DNA of 64,000 nucleotides from contig OX393580.1 in the NCBI GenBank assembly GCA_947652605.1, forward strand, positions 15,396,159 to 15,460,158. The letters are read 5' to 3'. Positions 34,832 to 46,551 of this stretch are shown piece after piece. The notes under the pieces are model-generated. The model searched no databases. It was not told the DNA's origin and was given only the letters and a program-made list of their open reading frames with translations. The position numbers and the translations under genes were made by a program. Positions within the stretch are counted from its first letter, which is position 1, and each line of letters starts with the position of its first letter. This DNA comes from Elmis aenea (lineage: Eukaryota; Arthropoda; Insecta; Coleoptera; Elmidae).

Positions 34832-37800
34832 TCAGCTGTCTAATGGGTCTGCAATAATAAGGTCATCATTTTCTGTTTTACTTATGGTGATCATCATTTT
34901 CTCTTCGTTGCTTGAACTATCAGATGATACTGACTGCGTAGATGTGGCAGCTTCCTGTAACAATATTAAAACTTACAATTGTGTCATCATATTTCTCCAT
35001 TTGCGTATACAATAAAGTTAATTCTTTATAGACTATAACTACCTGAGAATAATTTAACTGAGTGATGGTATATTTTACATTAGATTTGCTATCGGTTATC
35101 CATACTTGTGGCTGTGATTTATTTTCTTCTGTAGGCTGATCTTGCTCCCACTGGTCTTCTTCATCATCCTGCTCCTGAGAGTCTCCATTCTGTCGCTGTA
35201 AGAGTTTGCATACAACATATACACACGAACATGCATTATAAGAAAGGTTGGAACGATTATTTGTTGTAATCGTTCAAATATTAAATAGGTGTCCTTTGCA
35301 CTAATTTTTAATTTTTTTAAATCGGAATTGGCAAACAGCTTAGACCAGTGGTTTCCAAACTATATGTTACTACGCCCCCCTTAAAAAAAATCTAATCTAG
35401 GCGCCCCACTTTATTCCATAAAGTAATAAGACACATTTTTAAATGGTAAAAAATGTATTAATACCAACAAAAAAATTAAAATAAACGTCATTAACAGAAT
35501 AATAACAAGTTTTACTATACAGGGTGTAGACTTGGATCACGCAACAATTTAAATGGTAAAATTTTAAAGGTCTTATATAATCTCCCCTAATTATTTTAGA
35601 AAAAAAGTGTAAATATGTTTTTTGTAGAGGAAAAAATTATGTTTCTATAAATGTAATCAATATTAATTTTTAGTTTTCCAATAATTGAAAATTAAGCAAA
35701 TTACAAATCCTGCTTTGACAAAAATCTGTAGTGCCTTGGAATTATGCTGTGACAACTAGGGGTGGGCGATATCCAAATTTCGATATCGAAATTATATTGA
35801 TATACCGGGTGTAACTGAAATCAGGCTCAGCCCTTTTTTTTTCTTTAGTTTTGAATTTAGACAAATCAAATTTTAGACATGTAACATTTGCAAAAAACTG
35901 GATTATTTGAACATGGGTACACTTTTGTTTCGCTTCCGGTTTCGCCGGAAATGACCATAACTTTGTTATTTTAAATGAAACACCCTATATATTTTTGGAA
36001 AGAGGAAACTATTTTGGATACAACTGTACCATTTTGGTTAATTTTTATAACCTCAAATAATTTTTTGACAAAAATTTAATTTTTTGACAAAAATTTAATT
36101 TTTTATTAAGTGTGCCGTGACCCGCATAAATTAAATTTTATTTTGTCAACAAGTGTCCGAAAAACGGTTTTGTAAAAAAAAGCATTTGGCATAGTCAACT
36201 ATGATTATTAGGATATCTCTAACCAAAATCTTAAAATAATTTGAAATTTTTAATGCCTGCTCCTCTAATAAAAATACCAAGTTATTGGTATTGTTGAATT
36301 CGCCAGAAAATACTCTATTTAAATAACCGCATGCGCCACTATCGTTCCATTTAAAAAAATTGATTTTTTGTCAAAAAACCAATTTCGCAACCTTTAAGGT
36401 CTATTAAAGCAGCCCAAATGTCAATTAAAATTTACAAAACCGTTTTTCTGACACTTTTTGACAAAATAAAATTCATTTTATGCGGGTCACGGCACACTTA
36501 ATAAAAAATTTAATTTTTGTCAAAAAATTATTTGAGGTTATAAAAATTAACCAAAATGGTACAGTTGTATCCAAAATCGTTTCCTCTCTCCAAAAATGTA
36601 AAATATACAGGGTGTTCCATTTAAAATAACAAAGTTATGGCCATTTCCGGCGAAACCGGAAGTGAAACAAAAGTGTACCTATGTTCAAATAATCCAGTTT
36701 TTTGCAAATGTTACATGTATAAAATTTCATTTGTCTAAATTCAAAACTAAAGAAAAAAAAGGGGGTGAGCCTGATTTCAGTTATTGATATATCGAAATTT
36801 CGATATAAAAGCGGCGCGAAGCAAAAAAAGTTGAAAAAAGAGACTGGTCGGTCACCTTAAAAAAAAAAAAAAACGCTTCTCGTCCTTAAAATATCGATAT
36901 ATCGGAATGTCGCTATATCGGAATATCGATATTCGGATATGTCGATATATTGATATTTTGAGGACTGTCACTTTGGCGCGAAATCAGGGCCGTCGCCAGG
37001 GTGTAGCAATGTGGCAGCCTGCCTCAGGGCGTCGTAAGATTTGAAACACGTGTTTACGTATCATTCGTGATGGCGAAATTCATTCTTAATTATATTTTTC
37101 ATTTAATCAAACATTTATTTTATACAATTAGTAGTTATGTTTTCATTCCAAAAAATAATAAAAACAACAAATAAGAATAAACTTTGCGTCAAAGTGACAG
37201 TAAAAGTGACATTATGCTGGGCAGTTGTCATGACATAATTCCAAGGCACTACAGATATTTGTCAAAACGCGTTTTATAAATTACTTAATTTTCAGTTATA
37301 GAAAAACTAGAAATTAATATTGATTATATTTATAGATGCAGAATTTTTTTCTCTACAAAAAACGTATTTGCACTTTTATTCCAAAATACGTAGGGGAGTT
37401 AATATACGACTTTTAAAATTTTACCATTGAAATATTGCTATGTTGCGTGATCCAAGTCTACACCCTGTACCTATATGTAATTTCTGTAAAACTTTTCGCG
37501 CTTCCTTTTGCACTAGTCCGTGCCTCCCAGTTTGGAAATCGCTGGCTTAGACTCGTAAATTATCAATTTCCTAACATTGACCACAAAATATTTTTGTATT
37601 ATGTTAAAATGACTCTTAAAAATATATAGCATTTAAATGCACTAAAAAATCATTGCTACACATTCTTTTCAGTTAAGTATTTACAAATTGATCGATTATT
37701 ACAAGAATAATTGGTTCTTAAATAAAATTATAATATTTACCGTTATTCGCTGTTTTTGATGAGTTTTGATGTGCTTTGATAAATGATCAGATCTCATAAA

Positions 37801-40800
37801 CTTCTTGCTACACTCTGGACATTGAAATCGTTTTTCTCCCGTATGTGTGCGTCGGTGTCGTTGCAACTCATCTGATCGAGTAAATCGTTTTCCACAAAAC
37901 AACCAATTACAAACAAACGGCCTTTCACCCGTGTGCCATCGTAAATGTGCCCTTAAATGTGAGGTTTTACCGTAAACTTTATTACAACCAGGTATATGAC
38001 AAATGTGTTGCTTTTTCCTATCGGTGTGACGTTCGCCTTCTGAACAATTTGGACATGTACAAGCAACACGTCTTACTCGCTGCTTCTGGAGACCATCTTG
38101 GGATGTGTCACTAGACTGAGTGTTGTTACTCTGATCTGGAGCAGTACTTACAACCACACCAGGTGTCATAGGTGTTGCTGGTTGTGATGTCGTAACGTTT
38201 TGCAAGACTTGCCATTTATTTGGGTCAGTTGGATCTTGTTGTAGTTGTTGTCCTACTGTTAGCTGTGGAGCAGCTTGTTGTGTTATTACTTGCACATTCC
38301 CAAGACCTACAAAAAATTATATTTGTCAGTTGAAATGTACATATACAATAATCCCTCCATTTACGCGAATTCACTCAAGCGCAGTAAAAAAATGTTTAAA
38401 TTTTAAATAATCTTAACACTAGATTAAATTGAAAGTCTTAGAAAACTAAATTAGAGTCAATGCCATATTAATCCAAGATTTGAAAATATTTATATGCAAT
38501 TAAGAGTGGAGGATTAAGGCAGCGTCATGAAGGTTAATAATGATGATATTAGAATTTTCACAGTAGTGTGCACCGATTTTAATGGGCTATTTCTAAAGTC
38601 GAGCAACATCTTTGTGAAAATAAATAATAGAAACTTTAAAGTGTGTTTTTTGCAATAACCTCTTATATGGACATATATTTTTTTTAATTGTTTAAACTTT
38701 TGTAGTCCATCAAGAATAAAATATTTGAAAATATGGAACAGATCCCTATTTTACACAAACATGCTTTCAATGGCTCCATTTACTCTGTTTTCATTTACGT
38801 ACTGTTTTTGTGGAACCAATTACACACGTAAATGGAAGGAATACTGTATTGTGAATAAAAAAATAATTGAATGTTAATAGAATATAAATATTGCCCCTGC
38901 GAAGGATAGCGGTAGCTGAAGTCTGCAAAACTTAAGAAACGGTAATGGAATGACAACGAATAAAAAAACATTAATAAAATTGCAATTGAAGTTATAAAAA
39001 AATTAATAATCTAATTCATACATTTCGTCATAATAGTTATTTATTTACTTGTAACAAAACTGTTTAAACAACATGGTCTATAATGAAACAGTCTGATTAA
39101 TATGGCTTACTCAAAATTAAAAATTCAATTATCGATCAATACTGTGTCAATGAAATTTTTTCACAGAATTTGGTTGTGATACAAAATATAATTTTTATAT
39201 TCGACTTAACACACCTGGTATGTTTTGAATTGTCGGAATGGTTTGAATATTGGGCATTTGAATAACATTTCCTATATTAGTTCCCCGAAGGTGCTGCAAA
39301 TTGGCAGCAGGTATTACTGTAAACTGTTGACCATTTGCTCCAGTAAATGTTAATGGTTGAGTATCAGCTTGAACAGTCACACTCTGGGCGACAGAAGTAG
39401 GCGTTTGTTGTGTATTTTGTGTAGGCTGAGCTGTACTTGCAATTTGTACTTGCTGAATTTGTCCACTTGGTGTTATTATACTTGCAAGTTGTGGTACCAT
39501 AGATTGTGTTTGAATTATATTTGGTACAGTACCAAACTGAACTGGAAAATGAATGGTCTGATATATTGTTTGACCATTTGCCGATGATATGGGAACTTGT
39601 ACTGGGATGGTCTGTTGCATTGTTGGAAATTGCACCACTTGCTGCATTGCTGGACGGACTGCAACACTCTGGCCATTGGCGAGCTGAACTGTTTGAATGT
39701 TTTGTAAATTTGCTGGCAACACCCCAGGTGTCCGAATAATCTGACCTTGACTGAAGATTTGTTGAGGCTGTTGAGCACCTGATCATAAGATTTAGATTAG
39801 TTGACTAAAAAAAATAATACTATACCTTTTCAAGTTCAAATTGGCACTAATCAAAATCAAATTGGCACTAATCAAAATCAAATTGGCACTAATCAAAATC
39901 AAATTGGCACTAATCAAAATCAAATTGGCACTAAACAAATTCAAGTTGACAATTAACAAATTCAAGTTGACATTAAATAATTTAATTGTTAATTCAAATT
40001 AACATCTTAAAAGAACTCTTCCACGTTCTCATAATGCCTTGTATAAAAAAAGTTGACGCCGTAAACCGAAAAATACAAATTTGCGCTGTTTATAATTCTA
40101 ACGGGGATTGGCGCAATCTTGCAAATGTTCTCGCAGTTTCAAAAAGAACGGCGTATAGATGGGTGAAAAATCAAGACGTTCCAGAGAAACAGCATGGAGG
40201 TAAACGCAGATTTAAAATCACAGACGAACATCGTCGTTTTTTTTAAAATGAAACTGAAAGAAATCCAAAGATAACTCGCCAGCAATTAAAAGAAAAGATT
40301 TTACAATCATATGAAATTAATGTCACTAAAGAATGTATTCGTCAACACCTCGATGGTCTTATGTATACAATAAAACAAGTACATCAAGAGCCAACAGTAT
40401 AGACAATAAAACAAAAAGGTTAGAATATGTAAGAACATTACTTAATCTTCAAGCAGAGAATTTGCCAATAATTTATCTTGACGAAACTAATTTTAATATG
40501 TTTATTTCGCGGAAGCAAGGACGTTCTCAGAAAGGAAGTCGATGTAGATTTGTAGCAGCTGGTAGCCGAGGCGCAAATATACATCTTATTGGATGCATAG
40601 GTATTTCTGGTCTAATACATTATGAGCTAAGACGGGGATCATTTAAAAAACCAGAAGCAAACGAATTTGTGAAACAATGTTTGAGAAACGCCCAAAATAT
40701 ATACCAAGAACCAGTAGTTATGGTTATAGATAATGCACCTTGCCATTCTTCTATTGAAGAAGTTTTTGCAGAAGAGGAATTTTTTCACCATAGATTAATA

Positions 40801-43299
40801 AGACTTAGTCCATACAGTCCCATGTTAAATCCGATTGAGCAAGCATGGTCTGTATTAAAGGCTAGTGTAAAATCAGATTTGGCAGATAACCTAAGAGATG
40901 TTTTAGCAGGAGAAGATCGGCATAATATCTCCCAAACTGAATACAGAATTTGCCGGTTAAAAAATATTGTTCAGAATCATATTAACACAATCAATGTGGC
41001 CAATTGTGCAAGATTCATAGCCCATATTCAAAGATATATTCCAGCAGCATTAAATATGGAGAATATTATTTTCTAATTAATTAATTTAGCAAATGTTGTT
41101 TGTTTAATATGCCCATGTTATTGTTTTAAAATATAGTATAAATAACATTATTTACTTAGTTCTATTTAATCGTATGATACTGCTAATTTCAAATTATTTA
41201 ATGTCAACTTGAATTTGTTAATTGTCAACTTGAATTTGTTTAGTGCCAATTTGATTTTGATTAGTGCCAATTTGATTTTGATTAGTGCCAATTTGATTTT
41301 GATTAGTGCCAATTTGAACTTGAAACTATAGATTAGTTTTTTATTACTTTCTACTTGCTGGAAATGATCCACAAAACAATTAAGAGTGATATTATGCACA
41401 TACGAGCTTTTATGGATGTATATTCATTCATATGCAGGCTACAAGCTCAGGGCATCTCGTATGTGTGCATATTTATATCATTCAAAATATTTATAATTTT
41501 TGCAGTGATGTTCTACACGTGACGAAGCATTGGTTAATTGGTTTATTATTTATTTATTACTTCTGTTGATAAGTAATTAACATCAAACTTTTCATCAGTC
41601 ACTCCGTGTGATAGAATAGTTGTGTGCGTATAAGAAAGTGTGATTGCACCCTATACCAGAAACTGTGTTGTTTGGTATATCGTAACACGTAGGGTGTGTT
41701 ACTTTAATTAATAAAGAACAAAATCAAAAACTCCTAAAATACATGTGAATTTGGCAAAAACTGTTTATTATAAATGATGAAACTTAAAAAATCACAAAAT
41801 TTTGCAACCACCATTAGGTATAACCATTACCATTAAAATTATGAAAAAAATGTTCACATATGATGTAACCCGTTACATATATTTAGTTCATTTTTGTGTA
41901 AATGCTGGGTACAGAGGCGTCGACAGACGTCGCCGGGCCCGGGGAAAAAATTTACATGAGCCCCAAGTAAATAAATTATTTGAAAATTTATTTAAAAAAA
42001 AACCAATTGTGAATTATGAATATTTAATACACCATAACTAAAAAAGTATGTGGACTCCTGGGCCCTTAAATTACCTCCGGGACTCAGAGCCCCCCCTGCC
42101 CCACCCTCTCATCGGCCCTGGCTGGGTACATTATTAATGTAGCTCAGCGATAGAATAGCTTTTAGAAATAAGAAACTTGCAATTAAAGTAAGTCTGTAGC
42201 TCATTGTCAGCGATGCAAGAGCTTAGAAACAAGAAACTTGCAATAAAAGTAAGTCTTTTCATTTAAGATCATAAAAAATTGGACTACTAATATAAAATAA
42301 AAGTTAACAGATAGATAGACGGTGCTGAACTCATAAACTGTGTATATTGGTAATCTGCTTAAATAATTTTATCATTGTGGTCATCTTATGTCTTGCCTAA
42401 ATATTTACCTGCAATTGACATCGCAGGAATAAATAACGCTTCTTGTCCATCAACTGTGACTGTTTGCATGGGTTGCATGACATTATATGCTATATTTTGA
42501 CCTCCTGCGCTAACTAATTGTGCTCCCTGCTGTTGCAGAAGCTGTTGAGAAATCTGCTGTTGCAGGCCCACGGGCACGCTGACCACTTGTGGACTTGCTA
42601 CAGGCAAGCTCTTCACGGGGGTAGGCGTACTTGTCATAGTAGGAGGTGTTGATTCGTTTGAAGTAGGTCCGATCTTGCTGCAGGTCGCGGCCAAGAGCGC
42701 GAGCGGTGAGGGTGTAGGCTTAGTCTCCTATAAACATAGGGCGGAGCTTTATGCAATATGTATTTAACAGGAGCGGACAGAAGTACGTTCAAAACTTGAA
42801 GATGATCATTACTGTTACGATTTTCGTTTAAAAATTGTTCGATGACGTATTTTATAAGTTTCCTGGTGGTCGTACTACTGTAGTTTCTGTGATATGATTT
42901 GATGGACAATTATTTAAAAATAACGATTATACTGCATTGAAGCGATGTCGGAAATAGTTATTGGAGGTGCAATCTTTGTCTACACGTACAAAAATTTGCT
43001 AATATATTTATTGTAATGATTATTATTATTGATGTATTACACACTACAGTTCCGTAAATGATTTTGTAATTCTTGCACGAATTTAGTCTATACCGACCCC
43101 TGGATGGAGCCAATGTACGACCCACGATGCGTTCGATCTCCAATCTGGAAATGGGACAAAGCAACTCCCACAGCCCACTTCGTGCCTTGCCCGCCCTAAA
43201 CTAAACATCTGAACTATCACAACAAAATTTTCTTGTGCAACTTACTTGTGTTGTGTTTTGAACGTAGTCTGCTTTCGATGTTACCACTTCAGAGGTCAT
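34832..43299 (-). CDS. Spps: Sp1-4 type zinc-finger factor (Spps-like)
   Basis: Six coding exons on the minus strand: 43299-43246, 42727-42409, 39778-39215, 38306-37741, 35195-35043 and 34954-34832. They join in frame to 592 residues. Features in order: the Sp box [14 protein letters not shown] (about 26-39), long Gln/Thr/Val-rich activation regions, the Buttonhead box [10 protein letters not shown] (about 391-400), and three C2H2 fingers (about 415-495) with [25 protein letters not shown] and [12 protein letters not shown]. These finger contacts read GC/GT boxes. An acidic C-terminal tail follows. Gln-rich Sp1-4 proteins in insects correspond to Drosophila Spps, a Polycomb-response-element factor. 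The introns hold a Tc1/mariner copy (39825-41326), a hAT MITE (41912), a Tigger-like MITE (38346) and a nested foldback (35520). Confidence 0.93.
35520..37467. mobile_element. TACAGGGTG foldback, multiply invaded
   Basis: CAGGGTGTAGACTTGGATCA and TGATCCAAGTCTACACCCTG are perfect inverted ends flanked by TA (35518-35519, 37468-37469). The outer arms (35520 to about 35760, about 37215-37467) are intact. The centre is full of other elements: a GGGGTGGGCGATATC sequence with GATATATCGA palindromes, a complete nested foldback at 35803-36782, and a hAT-like CAGGGCCGTCGCCAGGG end at 36986. It lies in the Spps intron between the zinc-finger exon and the next exon. Confidence 0.85.
35803..36782. mobile_element. 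Nested foldback with CCGG-palindrome arms
   Basis: Left CCGGGTGTAACTGAAATCAG and right CTGATTTCAGTTA are inverted; the right copy lacks the last seven bases of the terminus. Each arm starts with a unit of about 185 bp that ends CACCCTATATA (near 35981) or, mirrored, TATACAGGGTG (near 36605), and carries GCTTCCGGTTTCGCCGGAA. Inner arms share GTGTGCCGTGACCCGCATAA. The arrangement parallels the arms of the 18241 element although the sequence is otherwise different. Confidence 0.75.
38346..38846. mobile_element. Tigger/pogo-like MITE
   Basis: The ends CAATAATCCCTCCATTTACG and CGTAAATGGAAGGAATACTG are inverted and flanked by TA (38344-38345, 38847-38848). Internal TTTACGTACTG and TCCATTTAC repeats fit Tigger-type non-autonomous elements. 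No ORF. Confidence 0.6.
39825..41326 (+). mobile_element. Tc1/mariner element with tandem-repeat TIRs
   Basis: A 1.5-kb element flanked by TA (39823-39824 and 41327-41328), inside an Spps intron. The terminal inverted repeats of about 150 bp contain tandem copies of the 21-mer AAATTGGCACTAATCAAAATC, about five on the left and four on the right. Inner variants are CAAATTCAAGTTGACAATTA and CAAATTCAAGTTGACATTAA. The outer tip is TTCAAGTTCAAATTGGCAC. It encodes the transposase annotated at 40034-41076. The 77-codon minus-strand frame at 41166-41399 is only the translated right repeat. Confidence 0.9.
40034..41076 (+). pseudogene. Tc1/mariner (IS630) DDE transposase, broken
   Basis: N-terminal helix-turn-helix at 40034-40243 ([18 protein letters not shown]). 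An in-frame TAA follows HRRFF at 40243; the same frame then continues with [13 protein letters not shown] and [18 protein letters not shown] frameshift near 40395 moves to the frame ending at 41076. That last part holds the catalytic core: [18 protein letters not shown] and [18 protein letters not shown], that is D, D and E, with 35 residues between the second D and the E by my count (a DD35E-type spacing). All three acids are intact, so only one stop and one frameshift separate it from an open frame; it is relatively young but non-coding as written. Confidence 0.88.
41912..42120. mobile_element. hAT MITE with perfect 8-bp TSD
   Basis: 209 bp, starting CAGAGGCGTCG and ending CATCGGCCCTG. The flank GCTGGGTA is duplicated exactly (41904-41911 and 42121-42128). 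GC-rich ends with an AT-rich centre. It lies in an Spps intron. Confidence 0.82.
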
Positions 43300-44550
43300 T
43301 ATTGTATGAAAAAATTAAATACATGTACATGTTCACCTCACTTTGTTCAATATAGTTAGTTGTGAACCGTGCTTCTGCACACTTATTATTGAATCGATAC
43401 AGATAGATGAGAGTATTTAAAGCACACACGACAAATTAATAAATTATACCAATATAAGTAGTGTTAAGTACTTAAGAAATTCAGTTTACACAATTGGGCG
43501 TGATGTGTTTAAACCCAACTAACCGAATTCTAAACGCAGGCTGGGCGACCGTAGCACAAACCACGCCATTCGCTAACATACGGGGCCAGGCTTTGTGTGC
43601 GCGTAGATTTAAACAAGCAGTTACTAACGTAATATGACTATTATTATACGCAGCTCGGTTATACGCCGTATAATTTCGATACAGTCTTTAACGAAAGTAA
43701 CATTTTTAAATTGATCGATTGTCGACAAACTATTGCTTATACGTTATCGTAATATCATATTAGCATTTTCTACATTATTTTGATGACCCGATAATTTAAA
43801 TGAGATTTTAAAGCTATACTAGATCTGATCCAAAAATCCAGCCGCGGGCTAAGGGGCGTCAGCCGTCTCGGCGCCCTCCCTTCGTACCCCTCTGTTGTAA
43901 TGCGGCCCTCTGGAGGGATTGCCTCTTTATACACTGGGTTATTAACAAAGAAAATTGTTAGTTTCTGCCGAATTAGTTGTAACATATTATACTGACATAG
44001 TTAAACCATGCATTAAAACTTAATATAGACATATGTAAAATCGACTTATTTAAAAAAAACGTAAATTGAAAGAAATTCACGCATTTAAACGTATTCTGCA
44101 GGGGCTGGACACCGCATCTCGCGAGGGTGGCGATGGTTACGCCCACTGCCTCTGAAATGTACATCGAGAGTATTATTTTCGATTTATACAATGTTTTTTA
44201 ATGAAGTAAACAAATGTAAAATACCGTTAGTTTTTAATTAGCCATTCAGATCTTTATTCGCCTGTATAACATTGATTCGATTTTTGAATGTGAATTTTTA
44301 AGTGTTTTCTAAGTAAGCGCGAAACTTGTCAGTTCACAAAGACGTTTGTTTGTATTTTCTAAGGCCCGATTGCACAAACAGCAGTTGGTTTACATGTTAA
44401 TCCCTAAAACTAGGCAATATAAGCGCCAACAGTGCTGGGATTTTGCCTAGTTTTAGGAGCCCCGGTTCAAAAACTCCAAGTTATGTTGAATGCAACAATA
44501 AATAGGGTGGTCCAAAACCAAAAGTGAAAGAACCCATTGTGTCTTTTAAA
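43300..44550. other. Spps upstream region
   Basis: Probably the Spps promoter and 5' UTR near 43300-43500. A GC-rich island at 43840-43925 (GGGCTAAGGGGCGTCAGCC, then CGGCGCCCTCCC) resembles a fragment of a hAT-type element. A TAGGGTGGTCCAAAACC transposon-like end lies at 44503. No gene is seen; ORFs at 43770-43985 and 43973-44191 have no domain. Confidence 0.4.
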
Positions 44551-45663
44551 TTCCACCGGCGGTGCCACCGGTTCCATCAAAACTGCGTTACATTCAACCG
44601 GTTAAAGCGTGGTGGGCACATCGCGTCTGTCATCATTCTGTCATACTTATATTACACCGGTGGGGAGTTTTTGGTGCCATAGGTAGTCATTTAATCCAGT
44701 GGTCCCCAACCACCGGGCCGCGGACCTGTACCGGTCCGTGGATCAAATGGTACCGGGTCGCCCAAGGCCCTGCTTAAAAATCAAAATGACGTAAAAGAAA
44801 TCGGACATACCCAATAAAATGACAACTGTTTTCAAGTTGGCAGACAAAGTAGCTGCATTTAAAGCCAAAATGGAGTTGTGGGGACGGCGCGTGAACAGAG
44901 GCATTTTGGACATGTTCCAGAAAAAATAAGCTCAGGGTTCTCATTAATTTAGCGATCTAGTGAGTTAAAATGTTAAATCACTTAATATTCATTTTTTGGT
45001 GTAACTGTATTTTGAAGGCAAGTTAAATACAATTAAATTAAAATTATTAAATTAAAAGAATCTAAATATATACAATCAACGTCTCCCTCCCCTCAGCGGG
45101 GCCGCGGTAAAATTAATTATCAAACGTTGACCGGTCCGCGGCGATAAAAAGGTTGGGGACTACTGATTTAACCCACCGAACTTGAAGCCGGTGTTTCTGG
45201 TGGATTGTGAAAGGGGTAGTCAACCTTTATTATTTACCGTACCATCTTATACGACGACAGGCTTAGTTAGCTTAGAAACAATCACGGTTCCACCGTTTCC
45301 GTGTGTCTTACATTACACCAAAGTCCAACCGGTTGCTGGATGACGTCATTCAGCAGTGAATTTGTGGTTGCTCGAAAACAGCGGTTGAATGAATGCAAGA
45401 CGCTAGCGGTGGAACCGTGATTTTCTCACCTAACTTCACCTGTTGTCGTATAAGACAGTACGGTAAACAATCACGGCTTACTACACCTTCCACAATCCAC
45501 CAGAAAAACGCCGGCTTCAAATTCGGTGGATTAAATGGCTGCCCATGGCACCAAAAACTCCCCACCGCTGTAATACAAGACAGACGCGATGTTCCCACCA
45601 CAGTTCAACCGGTTAAATGTAAGACAGCTTTTGACTGTTTTGATGAAACCGGTGGAATGTAGG
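44551..45663. mobile_element. CCACCGGY foldback carrying a hAT insertion
   Basis: The left arm (TTCCACCGGCGGTGCCACCG, TTCAACCGGTTAAAGCG, GGGGAGTTTTTGGTGCCAT) is mirrored on the right (ATGGCACCAAAAACTCCCC, TTCAACCGGTTAAATG, GAAACCGGTGGAA). Interrupted by the hAT element at 44697-45165. A block of about 105 bp with GGATGACGTCATTCA is present twice in direct order, at about 45300-45405 and about 45665-45770. Frames at 44562, 45350 and 45393 are arm translations. Confidence 0.7.
44697..45165 (+). mobile_element. hAT element (ZBED5-like relic) with TSD
   Basis: 469 bp with ends CAGTGGTCCCCAACCACC and GGTTGGGGACTACTG. The duplicated flank is ATTTAATC (44689-44696) and ATTTAACC (45166-45173), 7 of 8 identical. 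Codons around 44820-44929 read DKVAAFKAKMELWGRRVNRG then ILDMFQK, the pattern of ZBED5-related hAT transposases. Only this short coding stretch survives. Confidence 0.8.
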
Positions 45664-46551
45664 ACACACGGGTTTCCGTGTCTTGCATTGCACAAAGTGC
45701 AACCGGTTGATGGATGACGTCATTCACCGGGGAATTTGTGATTGCTCAGAAACAGCGGTTGAACGTAAGACACAAACGGCTTCTTGTTGAACGAGTTTCT
45801 GTACTTTTTAAATACTTTCCACATTCGTTTTTTTTTTCATAAAACTTAAAGAAAAATTAAAATTTGAATTGCAATTAATTTCATTTATTTACTTGCTGAC
45901 AAACAAGAGATTATAAACAAATTAAAAACTAAACTAAAAACAGTATGGCAAAATGAAAATGGTAAACTATATTAAATCTGGAACAAAAATTAATATAAAC
46001 ACATGCTAATTAATTAACAATGAAAATAAAAACTCAAGATAAATTATATATAGCCAACATTTTCATAATTTTTACTATTTCACAAATTTTAATTAAATAC
46101 ATTTTAATTTATTGGCCATTTAAGTTTGTACATTTAAACATGGTTGATTGCTACTCTGATATAATGTGTACATTAACATTTTAGTTTAAATCTCGTAAGA
46201 TGGACAGTTCATTTGAAATACAACATTATTTCAAGTGTTGTTTTTTTTGTACAATCACATAATTCAAATACCTGACATGGCATTTTTTTAAATCAGGTAG
46301 CTACTTGCAAAATTTGACTGACATTTTTAATCATCATTCATTCCGATTCGAGACTAGAGATTCATTAGCAAAGTACAACAATTATAATAATTCTATGCTT
46401 ATGTTTAATCTTTGGCTCTGTTTTTTTATACATTGGCGACATCCTGACAACAACAGCCACTGTAAAGTTTTAAACAGGACATTTAAGGCTCGAATGAAAA
46501 AATGATTGATGATTTATAGTCGGGAACTAAAATGGTGGCGAAAAATAAACT
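45664..46551. other. Pss 3' flank
   Basis: After the direct-repeat block (to about 45770) the sequence is AT-rich and non-coding, probably the Pss 3' UTR on the minus strand. No other gene is seen. Confidence 0.4.

Noticed and set aside
39357..39786. Several alternative-frame ORFs
   Set aside because: Shadows of the Gln/Thr-rich Spps exon 39778-39215.
39829..39960. Regular 21-bp repeats that look array-like
   Set aside because: Units are directly tandem without unique spacers, mirrored at the other end of a transposon and flanked by TA; not a CRISPR array.
43770..43985. 71-codon ORF upstream of Spps
   Set aside because: Overlaps a GC-rich transposon-like fragment, no domain, no start context.
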